Shown here one piece after another: positions 16,306-24,336 of a stretch of 64,000 nucleotides of DNA. A program made the translations under genes and the position numbers. The DNA comes from Fibrobacteria bacterium (GTDB lineage: Bacteria; Fibrobacterota; Fibrobacteria; UBA11236): positions 17,924-81,923 of the forward strand of contig JANYDA010000004.1 in the NCBI GenBank assembly GCA_025360005.1. Direction: 5' to 3'. The notes below the pieces were generated by a model, which searched no databases, had not been told where the DNA came from, and saw only the letters and a list, made by a program, of their open reading frames with translations. Position 1 is the stretch's first letter. Each line of letters starts with the position of its first letter.

Positions 16306-17343
16306 ATGCTATCATTGTCCGGAATGAACCAGCCGCGCGCTTTACCGGATTTGACCGGACAGAACCTGGGCACGGTCACTCTCCTGCATAAAATCGGCGA
16401 GGGCAGCATGGGCGTGGTCTACCGGGGATTCCAGAATACCCTGAGCCGGCCGGTAGCGGTGAAGGTGGTCTTCCGGCAAAAATTGAACAAGCTCTTCACG
16501 TCCGACCGGTTCCGCCAGGAAGCGGAAGTGGTGGCGAACCTGCTCCACCAGAACATCATCACCATCTTTGAATACGGCGAGCAGGCGGAGTTCATGTATT
16601 TCGTGATGCAGTTGGTGGACGGCATCAGCCTATCCCAATGGCTCAAGCAGAAAAAGAAACATCCGTTGCCTAAAAAACGCCTGCCCTCCCTGGACGATCA
16701 AATCCGCGTGTCGGAACAGGTGCTGGAGGTGCTCGGCTTTGCCCACCATGAAGGAGTGGTCCATAGGGATATCAAGCCGGAAAACCTGCTGTGGATCGAA
16801 AAATCCCGCAAGGTCATGGTCGCCGATTTCGGATTGGCGGCGGTATACCACACCATCTACGATGAAGAAAAAGCCTTCATATTGGGATCGCCCCTGTACG
16901 TGTCGCCGGAACAGGCGCGCGGAGACATCGTGGATGGCCGGGCCGATCTTTTTTCCTTCGGTTGCGTTCTGCTGGAGCTGACCCTGGGATTCCTGCCGGT
17001 CAAGGTAGAGCGTCCGGAACGGATTTTCCAGACCCGGGCCAAGGAAAGCCCCGATATGTTCACGGGCATGGCCCACGACCATAGCCCAGCCGTGCCTCGC
17101 ATCTGGAGCGATTTCATCGCCCGTTCCCTGCAACCCAACCGGGACAAGCGGTTCGCGAGCGCGGACCACATGCTCGCGGAATTGCGCGCCATAGCCCCCG
17201 CCCTACGGACCCAAGAAGCGGCGGGCACCCCCGATGCGGCCGCTCCATTCCCGCTTCCCTACCGCGGTTCCGGCCAGGGACCGGACGGTCAAAGACCAGA
17301 CGGCCAAAGACCAGACGGCCAAAGACCGGCTGAGGGCGGATAA
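16306..17343 (+). CDS. Serine/threonine protein kinase (soluble, Hanks type)
   Basis: 345 aa. A complete kinase domain occupies about residues 15-290: P-loop IGEGSMGVV, catalytic Lys in VAVKVV, HRDIKPENLL, DFGLA, and activation-to-P+1 segment GSPLYVSPEQARG. No membrane helix or sensor domain follows, unlike PknB-type kinases. The C-terminus is low complexity: three units of a 15-bp repeat encode PDGQR/PDGQRP. The ATG at 16306 is chosen; TTG at 16291 and ATG at 16324 are alternatives, all upstream of the kinase fold. It is divergent from the degenerate-GGDEF gene, and a small helical protein gene follows 112 bp downstream. Target unknown; FHA substrates are not seen here. Confidence 0.92.
   Translation: MLSLSGMNQPRALPDLTGQNLGTVTLLHKIGEGSMGVVYRGFQNTLSRPVAVKVVFRQKLNKLFTSDRFRQEAEVVANLLHQNIITIFEYGEQAEFMYFVMQLVDGISLSQWLKQKKKHPLPKKRLPSLDDQIRVSEQVLEVLGFAHHEGVVHRDIKPENLLWIEKSRKVMVADFGLAAVYHTIYDEEKAFILGSPLYVSPEQARGDIVDGRADLFSFGCVLLELTLGFLPVKVERPERIFQTRAKESPDMFTGMAHDHSPAVPRIWSDFIARSLQPNRDKRFASADHMLAELRAIAPALRTQEAAGTPDAAAPFPLPYRGSGQGPDGQRPDGQRPDGQRPAEGG
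17283..17331 (+). repeat. 15-bp tandem repeat in kinase tail
   Basis: The unit AGACCAGACGGCCAA is present about three times, with the first copy slightly diverged (GACGGTCAA). It encodes (PDGQR)n at the end of the Ser/Thr kinase. In frame, so copy number changes would only lengthen the tail. Confidence 0.8.
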
Positions 17344-17455
17344 TCATTCTACATCCATCATGGGGATTGACAAATCCCCGCGTCACCCTATTTTTACTGC
17401 GGGAGACAGGAAACATCGGTGGTTCCGGATCCCGAGAAAGAAGGACTTAATCATC

Positions 17456-17977
17456 ATGGCGCAAGAGGGAGCGGGAATCAGCAAGGACGATCTGCTGGAG
17501 TCGCTGTTAAAAGGGCTCCGGGAAGACAGCATCGGCGTGCTGGATGAGTTCACCGATTACCAGAAATCCGGTGCGCAGTTCTTCGAGAAGGTGGAAGTGG
17601 CCCACGAGTTCCTCGATTTGCTGACCTTCAAGATCAAGGAATCCAAATCCAAAATGAATAAGGAGCAACTCGCCCAGTTCTCCCTGATCTTCCTGCGTCA
17701 GACCATCCGTACCTACGGCTATAATCCGAAGTTCGTGGCCATGCAGGCTAAGGCGCTCATCACCTATTACCAGAACCAGAAAAACCTGGACAAGGCGATT
17801 GAAGTCTGCGAGTTCCTGATCCTGCAGGGGATCACCGATGACGATGCCAAGGGATTCCACGTCCGTCTCGACGAGCTCTTCCGCCTAAAGCGCAAGATTG
17901 AAGAGAAGGGCGGGGACGTGAGCGGCATTTCCTTCCCCACCATCGACGATGATGAGGATGACGATTCGGGCGATTAG
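17456..17977 (+). CDS. Small helical protein with acidic tail, unknown function
   Basis: 173 aa from the ATG at 17456, preceded by AAGGAC with 9-bp spacing. Nearly all helical: LLESLLKGLREDSIGVLDEF, KVEVAHEFLDLLTFKIKE, then NPKFVAMQAKALITYYQNQK and LDKAIEVCEFLILQGITDDD, which together look like two TPR-like helix pairs. The protein ends in IDDDEDDDSGD. No signal peptide. It lies just downstream of the Ser/Thr kinase gene on the same strand, so it may be part of that transcription unit or a substrate. I do not recognise a named family. The ORF converges on map with only 13 bp between stops. Confidence 0.75.
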   Translation: MAQEGAGISKDDLLESLLKGLREDSIGVLDEFTDYQKSGAQFFEKVEVAHEFLDLLTFKIKESKSKMNKEQLAQFSLIFLRQTIRTYGYNPKFVAMQAKALITYYQNQKNLDKAIEVCEFLILQGITDDDAKGFHVRLDELFRLKRKIEEKGGDVSGISFPTIDDDEDDDSGD

Positions 17978-17990
17978 CCGGAGAGGCGGG

Positions 17991-18743
17991 CTACCAGAAT
18001 TTGGTCATGACTTCGGGACCGTTCCGCGTCATGGCCACGGTATGCTCGAACTGGGCTGAAAGCTTCCCGTCCCGCGTGAAAACGGTCCATCCGTCATCGG
18101 CCACGAAAACGTCCGGACTGCCTTCGTTGATCATGGGCTCGATGGTGAAGACCATGCCTTCCGTGATCTTGTGGCCACGGCTGCCGGTGCGGTAATGCAG
18201 CACCATCGGGTCCTCATGGAAACCGCGGCCGATGCCGTGGCCGCAGAACTCCCGCACCACGCCATAACCGTATTCATCCGCCAAATCCTGGATGGCCGCG
18301 CCGATGTCGCCGAAATGGTTGCCCGCGTATGCGACGGCGATGCCTTCTTCCAGGCAGCGATAGGTGACGTCCACCAGCTTCTGGACCTGGGGGGAAACCC
18401 TGCCTACCAACACCGTCTTGGAGGTATCGCCATGGTAGCCGTTCAGGGTACAGGTAACATCCACGTTAACGATGTCGCCTTCCTTGAGCACGTGCTTGCC
18501 GGGGATGCCGTGGCACACCACGTTGTTGATGGATGTGCAAACGGATTTGGGGAAGCCATGGTAGTTCAAGGGCGAGGGATAAGCGCCTTTCTTCACCGTA
18601 TAGTCGTGCACGAAGCGATCGATCTCATCGGTGGTGATGCCCGGCTTGACGATTTCGGAAGCGCGGGCGAGGATCTCGGCGGCCAGGACGCATGATTCCC
18701 GCATCAGCCCCATTTCCTTATCCGTCTTGATCTTGATTGCCAT
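17991..18743 (-). CDS. map: Methionine aminopeptidase type I
   Basis: 250 aa with all metal ligands visible: Asp in IVNVDVT, Asp in YHGDTS, His in CGHGIGR, Glu in FTIEPM and Glu in AQFEHT; the substrate His lies in NYHGFPKS. No N-terminal zinc-finger or PxxP extension, so this is the short MetAP-Ia form. It removes N-terminal Met from new proteins. The ATG at 18743 (MAIKIKTDKEM) is preferred to MHMAIKI two codons upstream. Gene stands alone behind a DEAD-box helicase gene on the same strand, 145 bp after it, rather than in a secY/ribosomal operon. Confidence 0.96.
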   Translation of the reverse strand: MAIKIKTDKEMGLMRESCVLAAEILARASEIVKPGITTDEIDRFVHDYTVKKGAYPSPLNYHGFPKSVCTSINNVVCHGIPGKHVLKEGDIVNVDVTCTLNGYHGDTSKTVLVGRVSPQVQKLVDVTYRCLEEGIAVAYAGNHFGDIGAAIQDLADEYGYGVVREFCGHGIGRGFHEDPMVLHYRTGSRGHKITEGMVFTIEPMINEGSPDVFVADDGWTVFTRDGKLSAQFEHTVAMTRNGPEVMTKFW

Positions 18744-18888
18744 ATGCACCCTGAATTTACAAAATTATCCCCGCCGGCTCGATGGGATTGCGGCAGGTTG
18801 GCGGTAGCCGGACGCAAGCTGGCGGCAGGGAATTAATCCATGGGACGGTGAAGGTCGGCAAGTCCGCCTTTCACCGCCGGATTTTCCT

Positions 18889-20394
18889 TCAGCGGGAGCC
18901 GGGGACGGCTCCTTCGGAAGCGTCTTCATCGTCGCGGGCCAGAGGCTCGGAAAGCCCCGTGAAACGCGTCCAGTAGAACTTGTGCAGCATCATGCCCAGC
19001 ACCTGCTTCTCGTCTTCCGAACTGATCAGCGAATCCAACAATGGGACCATGCGGGCGGCGCCGGCCAGGTCGTTCTGCTTCAGGAGCCGGAACTCCTGTT
19101 CCAGGTAGACCGTGGTGCGTTCGCGTACGATGTCCGCCAATGCCTTCTCGCCTTTCAGGGTTTTCTTGACGAAGGGGATGTCGAATTTGGACGCCGTGTT
19201 CTTAAGCGCAATTTCCTCGACCAATCCCACCACGGAGATGGCCTGGCCGGATGCGCCCGCCCGCGCCGTGCGGCCGGCGCGATGCACGTAGACCTCCGGG
19301 TCATCGGGATGATCGTACATGAACACATGCGAGAGGCCCTGGATATCGATGCCGCGGGCGGCTACGTCCGTGGCCACCAGGAAGCGGATCTCGTTGTTCT
19401 TCAGATCCTTCATCACCTTCTGGCGCTGCTTCTGGTTCACTTCGCCGGAGATGAGGCCTACCTTGAGGCCGCGCGCCCGCAGGTACTCATGCACATAGCT
19501 GGTGTCCCGGCGCGTATTGCAGAAGATGATGGCGGATTCCGGATTGGTCTCCTCGATCAAGCGGAGCAGGGTCTTGTCCTTTTCCGTAGGCTCGCATACG
19601 TAATAGATATGCTCCATGTTGGATACGGATATGTCCGTGGGGCAGAGGCTGAGGAACTTGGGGCTCCGCATGAACTCCTGCGCCAGGCGCTTGACGTTGA
19701 CGGGCATGGTCGCGGAGAACAGGTAGGTGCAGCGATCGCGCGGGAGCATGCCGTGGATGCGCTTCATGTCCGGGTAGAATCCCATGGAGAGCAATTCGTC
19801 CGCTTCGTCCAGCACCAGATCGCGGATGGAATTGAGCTTGAGATTGCCGTTGATGATATGGTCCAGCAAGCGGCCGGGGGTACCCACCACGATTTGCACG
19901 CCGCGCTTGAACGCGTCCAACTGCGGGCCGTAGGCCACGCCGCCGTATACGGCCACGGAGCTGATGCCCATGGGATCGCCGAACTTCACCACTTCTTCGT
20001 ACACCTGCAAAGCCAGCTCGCGCGTGGGCGTCATGATGAGCACTTGCGGCGCCTTGTGGGTCTTCTCGATCACTTCCAGCAAGGGGAGTACGAAGGCTCC
20101 CGTCTTTCCGGATCCGGTCTTGGATTGGACGATGATGTCCTGGGCGTTGAGGATGTAGGGGGATGCCTTCTTCTGCACCAACATCAAATCGCTCCAGCCG
20201 TTCCCGCGGATCACGGCCTGCAAGGGCGCGGAGAGTTTGTCCATGGACAAATCCGGCAGGGGCTTGTCGGGCTCGATGATGCGGACGGGGGCTTGGAAGT
20301 AAGGGGACGCTTGGTCCTGGGTGGGGGATTCCGGAGCGGTAGGCTGCGGAGAAGAAGAACCCGCTTCGGGCTCCCGTGATAGGTCGCTGCTCAT
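18889..20394 (-). CDS. DEAD-box ATP-dependent RNA helicase
   Basis: 501 aa. Motifs in order: Q-motif region (WSDLMLVQKKASPYI), I SKTGSGKT, Ia PTRELALQ, GG, Ib TPGRLLDH, II DEAD, III SAT, IV IIFCNTRRD, V ATDVAARGID, VI HRAGRTARA. The N-terminal 40 residues are Ser/Pro-rich and disordered; the C-terminus has no RGG or DbpA-type domain, only an acidic end. Family members remodel structured RNA in ribosome assembly, decay or cold growth. It lies 163 bp after metG on the same strand. Which named DEAD-box protein it corresponds to (CsdA, RhlE, SrmB) is not decided by sequence alone. Confidence 0.93.
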   Translation of the reverse strand: MSSDLSREPEAGSSSPQPTAPESPTQDQASPYFQAPVRIIEPDKPLPDLSMDKLSAPLQAVIRGNGWSDLMLVQKKASPYILNAQDIIVQSKTGSGKTGAFVLPLLEVIEKTHKAPQVLIMTPTRELALQVYEEVVKFGDPMGISSVAVYGGVAYGPQLDAFKRGVQIVVGTPGRLLDHIINGNLKLNSIRDLVLDEADELLSMGFYPDMKRIHGMLPRDRCTYLFSATMPVNVKRLAQEFMRSPKFLSLCPTDISVSNMEHIYYVCEPTEKDKTLLRLIEETNPESAIIFCNTRRDTSYVHEYLRARGLKVGLISGEVNQKQRQKVMKDLKNNEIRFLVATDVAARGIDIQGLSHVFMYDHPDDPEVYVHRAGRTARAGASGQAISVVGLVEEIALKNTASKFDIPFVKKTLKGEKALADIVRERTTVYLEQEFRLLKQNDLAGAARMVPLLDSLISSEDEKQVLGMMLHKFYWTRFTGLSEPLARDDEDASEGAVPGSR

Positions 20395-20557
20395 CCTATT
20401 GAACCATTTCTGTTAAAACCATAATTCGACGAAATCGCTATGAATTTAGAAACATACGGGGGTTTCCCAAATGGGGGTGCCACCCTAATAGGCCTGAAAA
20501 GGCTGGTCGGGAGCCTGTCGGCCGTCATTCTGGCGTTACGGGGCCGCAATTGCGGCC

Positions 20558-22654
20558 TCATCGAACGGCGGTTCCGTCCGCCGCCTGGGCGCGAATGGGT
20601 CCCCGGGGGGATTGCAAGGGGCGATCGCGGTAACACACCAGACCGGATTTCACCGTCAGAGGGCTTTTCTCGAACTCCTTCAGGGTCAGGTCCGCTTTGG
20701 GCGCGAAGGGCGTATCGGTGGCCTTGACATCGTCCCCGGAGGCGGCGCCTTCCGGCGATACCGGCAGCACCTTGCCGCCTTCGCTTTCCGCGGCCAGGAT
20801 CATGCCCCTGCTTTCCACGCCGCGCAGGTTGGCGGGCTTCAAGTTATAGACCATGACCACGTCCTGGCCCAGCAAGGCTTCCTTGCCCACGTGCTTTTTG
20901 AGGCCGGCGCATACGGTGCGAGCCTCCTCGCCGATCCTGAGTTGCAATACGTACAGCGAGTCCGCGTTGGGATGGTCTTCCACGTTCTCGATGCGGGCCA
21001 CCTTGAGATGGACAAGGGAAAAAGGATCCACCGGGGCGGACGGCGCAGCGCCGTCCGTCAAAGTGCCTCCCGCTTTGCTCTTTCCTGCCGCGTGCCCGGA
21101 AATGTTCTCGACGCGTGGGAACAGGTTCACGCCTTGGCCCAAAGGCCGGGAAAATCCGAACTTGCCCCATTGGAGCGACGTGATACTGGGCTCGGCTCCC
21201 AGCACGCCGCTGTATTCAACACCTAAGGCCGCCAAGGCTTCGCCCATTTTAGAGGGCATCACCGGATGTAGCAGGGAGAAACCAATACGCAGGGCCTCGG
21301 CGGCGTGATAGAGAACGGTGTTCAGCTTACCCTTGCCGGCTTCGCCTTCTTTAGCCAGCTTCCATGGGGCCTTGACTTCCAGGTAGCGGTTCACGGCGCG
21401 GATCAATTGCAGGGTATCCTCGATGGCGAAAGACAACTTGAGCGCCTTGACCTTTTCCAGCGCGCCCGCGACGGCTTCACCGGCGGCCTTTCGCAAGGCC
21501 GCTGCTTCTTCGCCCACGGATGCCACCGGGGTCAAACGACTTTCCAGGCCGGTGGCGGCCAGCTTGAGGATTCGGCTCAAACCGTTGCCCACATCGTTCG
21601 CCAGATCGGAATTCATGCGCTGGACCAGGGCCTCTTCGCTGAAGGAGGCGTCTTGCCCCACCACCATCTCGCGGATCAGAAAATAGCGGAACACGTCCAC
21701 GCCGTACTTTTCCTTCATGGACATGGGGTTCACCACGTTGCCCGTGGTCTTGCTCATGCGGGCGTTGTCGAACATCCACCAGCCGTGCGCCAGGATATGC
21801 TTGGGCTGCGGCATGTCCAGGGCCTTGAGCATGGTGGTCCAATACACCGCATGGGTTGTGAGGATGTCTTTGCCGAGCAGATGGTAATCCGCCGGCCACA
21901 CGGGGGCGCCGCCGGAGAAAACCTTTCCGTCCACGGCGGAGCGGTAATTGAAGAGCGCGTCCACCCACACGTAGGCCACATAGTCCGTGGCGAAGGGCAG
22001 GGTGATGCCCCAGGCCAGGCGCGATTTGGGGCGGCTGACGCAGAGATCGTTCAGCGGCTGGCGCAGGAAGCCCAGGACCTCGTTGCGGCGGAAATCCGGC
22101 AGGATGAAATCCGGTTTCTCTTCGATGTATTTGAGGAGCCAATCCTGGTAGGCGGACATCTTGAAGAAATAATTCTTCTCGCGCACCTTCTCCACCGGCC
22201 TGCCGCTGATGGGATCCATGCCGTTCACCAGTTCCTTTTCGGTGAAGAAGCGCTCTTCGCCCACGGAATACCAGCCTTCGTATTCCTTTTCGTAGATCTG
22301 GCCCCTGTCCCAAAGCTGCTGGAATATCCCCTGCACGTAGGCGATATGCTCCGGGTCCGTGGTGCGGATGAATTTATCGAACCCTATGTTCAAGTCCCTC
22401 CAGGCGTCCTGGAAACGCTTGGCATAGACGTCGCAATGCTCCTTGGGGGAGACGCCGGCCTTGTCCGCGGCCTGCTGCACCTTCTGCCCGTGTTCGTCCG
22501 TGCCGGTGAGGAAAAAAGTATCCTCCCCGGCCAGCTTGTGGAAGCGGGTAAGCACGTCCGCAAGAATGGTAGTGTACGAATGCCCGATATGCGGCGCATC
22601 GTTCACATAGTAGATGGGGGTGGTGATGTAAAACGTCTTTTGAGTATCGCTCAT
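20558..22654 (-). CDS. metG: Methionyl-tRNA synthetase
   Basis: 698 aa from the ATG at 22654. HIGH motif PHIGHS near residue 20, KMSKS-type motif RMSKTTGN near residue 300, and a C-terminal EMAP-II/Trbp111-like tRNA-binding domain (FSLVHLKVARIENVEDHP.., KPANLRGVESRGM) in the last about 110 residues that dimerises the enzyme. The zinc-knuckle region that carries Cys pairs in many MetRS reads YEGWYSVGEERFFTEKEL, with no cysteines, so it is a knuckle-less type. The frame remains open upstream to 23251 but that is the antisense or out-of-frame part of cysG. The ATG overlaps the TGA of cysG (ATGA), an unusual coupling of a tRNA synthetase to siroheme synthesis. Confidence 0.95.
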   Translation of the reverse strand: MSDTQKTFYITTPIYYVNDAPHIGHSYTTILADVLTRFHKLAGEDTFFLTGTDEHGQKVQQAADKAGVSPKEHCDVYAKRFQDAWRDLNIGFDKFIRTTDPEHIAYVQGIFQQLWDRGQIYEKEYEGWYSVGEERFFTEKELVNGMDPISGRPVEKVREKNYFFKMSAYQDWLLKYIEEKPDFILPDFRRNEVLGFLRQPLNDLCVSRPKSRLAWGITLPFATDYVAYVWVDALFNYRSAVDGKVFSGGAPVWPADYHLLGKDILTTHAVYWTTMLKALDMPQPKHILAHGWWMFDNARMSKTTGNVVNPMSMKEKYGVDVFRYFLIREMVVGQDASFSEEALVQRMNSDLANDVGNGLSRILKLAATGLESRLTPVASVGEEAAALRKAAGEAVAGALEKVKALKLSFAIEDTLQLIRAVNRYLEVKAPWKLAKEGEAGKGKLNTVLYHAAEALRIGFSLLHPVMPSKMGEALAALGVEYSGVLGAEPSITSLQWGKFGFSRPLGQGVNLFPRVENISGHAAGKSKAGGTLTDGAAPSAPVDPFSLVHLKVARIENVEDHPNADSLYVLQLRIGEEARTVCAGLKKHVGKEALLGQDVVMVYNLKPANLRGVESRGMILAAESEGGKVLPVSPEGAASGDDVKATDTPFAPKADLTLKEFEKSPLTVKSGLVCYRDRPLQSPRGPIRAQAADGTAVR

Positions 22655-24060
22655 GCTGCCAATCCGCCCTTGCGGGCAATTCTGGAACTTCTCTCCGCGG
22701 CCAAGGCCACCACGGCTCCGATCACGATAAGGGTGGGCGAATCGAATCCCAGCCTGGCCGTTTCCGATCGAATAGCCGCCAAGGTGGAAACGCATACGCG
22801 TTGATCCGGCATGGTCGCGCTCTGGATGGCCGCAGCCGGGGTTTCCGCGCTCCAGCCCTGCGCCAGGAAGGCGGGGATGATTTCTTCCAACCGATGCAAC
22901 CCCATCACCAATACGATGGTATCCGCCTTGGGGATCTCCGTGTTGGTTTGCGAATAGGCCATGCCGGACATGACCGCGAAGGAGCGGGCCAAGCCGCGAT
23001 GGGTGAGGGGGATGCCGGCCCACCCGGGTCCCGCCGTGGCGGAGCTGACTCCGGGAATGGCGGTCCAGGGGATGCCTTGCTCTTCCAGCGCCAGCACTTC
23101 CTCCCATCCTCTTCCGAACACGAAAGGGTCGCCGCCTTTGAGCCGTACCACGCGCCTGCCCATGCGGGCTTGCTCGACCAGCTTGGCCTCGATCTGCTCT
23201 TGGCGGGCGGATTCGAAATGCCCGCGTTTGCCCGCCGCGATCAATACGCAATCGGGCGCGGCCAAATGCAGGATCTCTTCCGGTATCAAGCGATCGTGGA
23301 TGATGACTTCGGCTTTGCGCAAGGCTTCCGCGGCCGCCAGCGTCAATAGGCCGGGATGCCCCGGACCCGCGCCTACCAAGGCGATCGGATGCAGGACGGC
23401 CTCGGCGGGTTGGGCGGACCGCGCGGCCGCGCCCAGCGTGTCCCTGATATCGGCAAGGAATTTTTCCACTACGGGCGCGCCGGAGGCCCGGATATCTTCC
23501 AGCAGCTTGCGATAGGGCAGGGCTTCCATGACTGCGGAGGCCCGGTCGGCATCGGGACCGTTCCGCAATCCGGCGCGGAAGCGTCCCAGCAAGGCCGCCA
23601 GCTCCGCGGTCCCTTCGCCCAGGGTCTCCGCGAGCAGGCGCTTGAGGTAGCGGGTGAGGCCGGGAGCGTTCCCTCCCGTGCTGACCGTCAGGGTAACATC
23701 CCCTTTACGTACCACGCCGGGTACGTGGAAAGAACCTTCCGGAAAAGCATCGGCCACGTTGCATAGGATATTGGCGCGCCGGCATAGGCCGGCGACTTCC
23801 CGGTTCACCGCGCCGTCGTCCGTGCAGGCGAAAACCAGGTAACGGCCCCGTTCGTCCCCGTTCCGGAAAGGCCTTTGGATCAAGCGCAGGGCCGTAGCCA
23901 GGCGTTCCACGGCGGGAACCGGATCGGGGGCGATCAGGGTGATGTCCGCCCCGCAACGGAGCAATTCGGTCAGCTTACGCGCGGCCACGTTCCCGCCGCC
24001 GACTACCAGCACGGGTTTCCCGCTTAAATCGACGGCTAGCGGATACAGGGTCCTGGGCAT
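22651..24060 (-). CDS. cysG: Siroheme synthase CysG-like (precorrin-2 dehydrogenase + uroporphyrinogen-III methyltransferase)
   Basis: 469 aa two-domain protein. N-terminal NAD-binding precorrin-2 dehydrogenase/chelatase part: LVVGGGNVAARK, FACTDDGAVNREV with the catalytic Asp region, then STGGNAPGLTRYLKRLL. C-terminal SUMT part: LVGAGPGHPGLLTLAAAEAL, RLKGGDPFVFGRGWEE and VMGLHRLEEI. Together they convert uroporphyrinogen III to siroheme, the cofactor of sulphite and nitrite reductases. Start at 24060 (MPRTLYPLAV) chosen because the conserved domain begins there; the frame is open for 50 codons upstream without matching family sequence. No sulphite reductase gene is near. It shares an overlap with metG. 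Confidence 0.93.
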   Translation of the reverse strand: MPRTLYPLAVDLSGKPVLVVGGGNVAARKLTELLRCGADITLIAPDPVPAVERLATALRLIQRPFRNGDERGRYLVFACTDDGAVNREVAGLCRRANILCNVADAFPEGSFHVPGVVRKGDVTLTVSTGGNAPGLTRYLKRLLAETLGEGTAELAALLGRFRAGLRNGPDADRASAVMEALPYRKLLEDIRASGAPVVEKFLADIRDTLGAAARSAQPAEAVLHPIALVGAGPGHPGLLTLAAAEALRKAEVIIHDRLIPEEILHLAAPDCVLIAAGKRGHFESARQEQIEAKLVEQARMGRRVVRLKGGDPFVFGRGWEEVLALEEQGIPWTAIPGVSSATAGPGWAGIPLTHRGLARSFAVMSGMAYSQTNTEIPKADTIVLVMGLHRLEEIIPAFLAQGWSAETPAAAIQSATMPDQRVCVSTLAAIRSETARLGFDSPTLIVIGAVVALAAERSSRIARKGGLAA

Positions 24061-24170
24061 GGGCTGGAATTTAGAAAACCGGGGAAGAATGCGACGAAGG
24101 AGAGGAACGGCCGGAGCGGGGACGGAGCCGGTTTGAGGCTTGGATGCCAATAGCCATATTTCGTCCGGCG

Positions 24171-24275
24171 TCGGGCGATGGGCGTAAGAAAAGAAAAGCA
24201 TGCGGAGCATGCTCCATCAGACTCTCTGGTGGCTCCTTCTTTTCTTAACGCCCGGCACCCGACGTCAAGGGGCGT
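24171..24275. repeat. Long imperfect inverted repeat
   Basis: The left arm, from GTCGGGCGATGGGCGTAAG (about 24171) through AAAAGAAAAGC, pairs with a right arm ending ..TTCTTTTCTTAACGCCC..GACG (about 24273): both outer GTCGGG / CCCGAC and the GGCGT(T)AAGAAAAGAA segment match. A second small hairpin GCATGC..GCATGC lies inside. The element fills most of the 276-bp gap between cysG and the glycosyltransferase fusion gene. It could be a bidirectional terminator or a REP/MITE-like element. Confidence 0.65.
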
Positions 24276-24336
24276 AGCTTTGGATCCAGGGCGTAGCCCG
24301 CACGCCCGACTAAACGCTGCTAGGAAGCCCTCAGCC

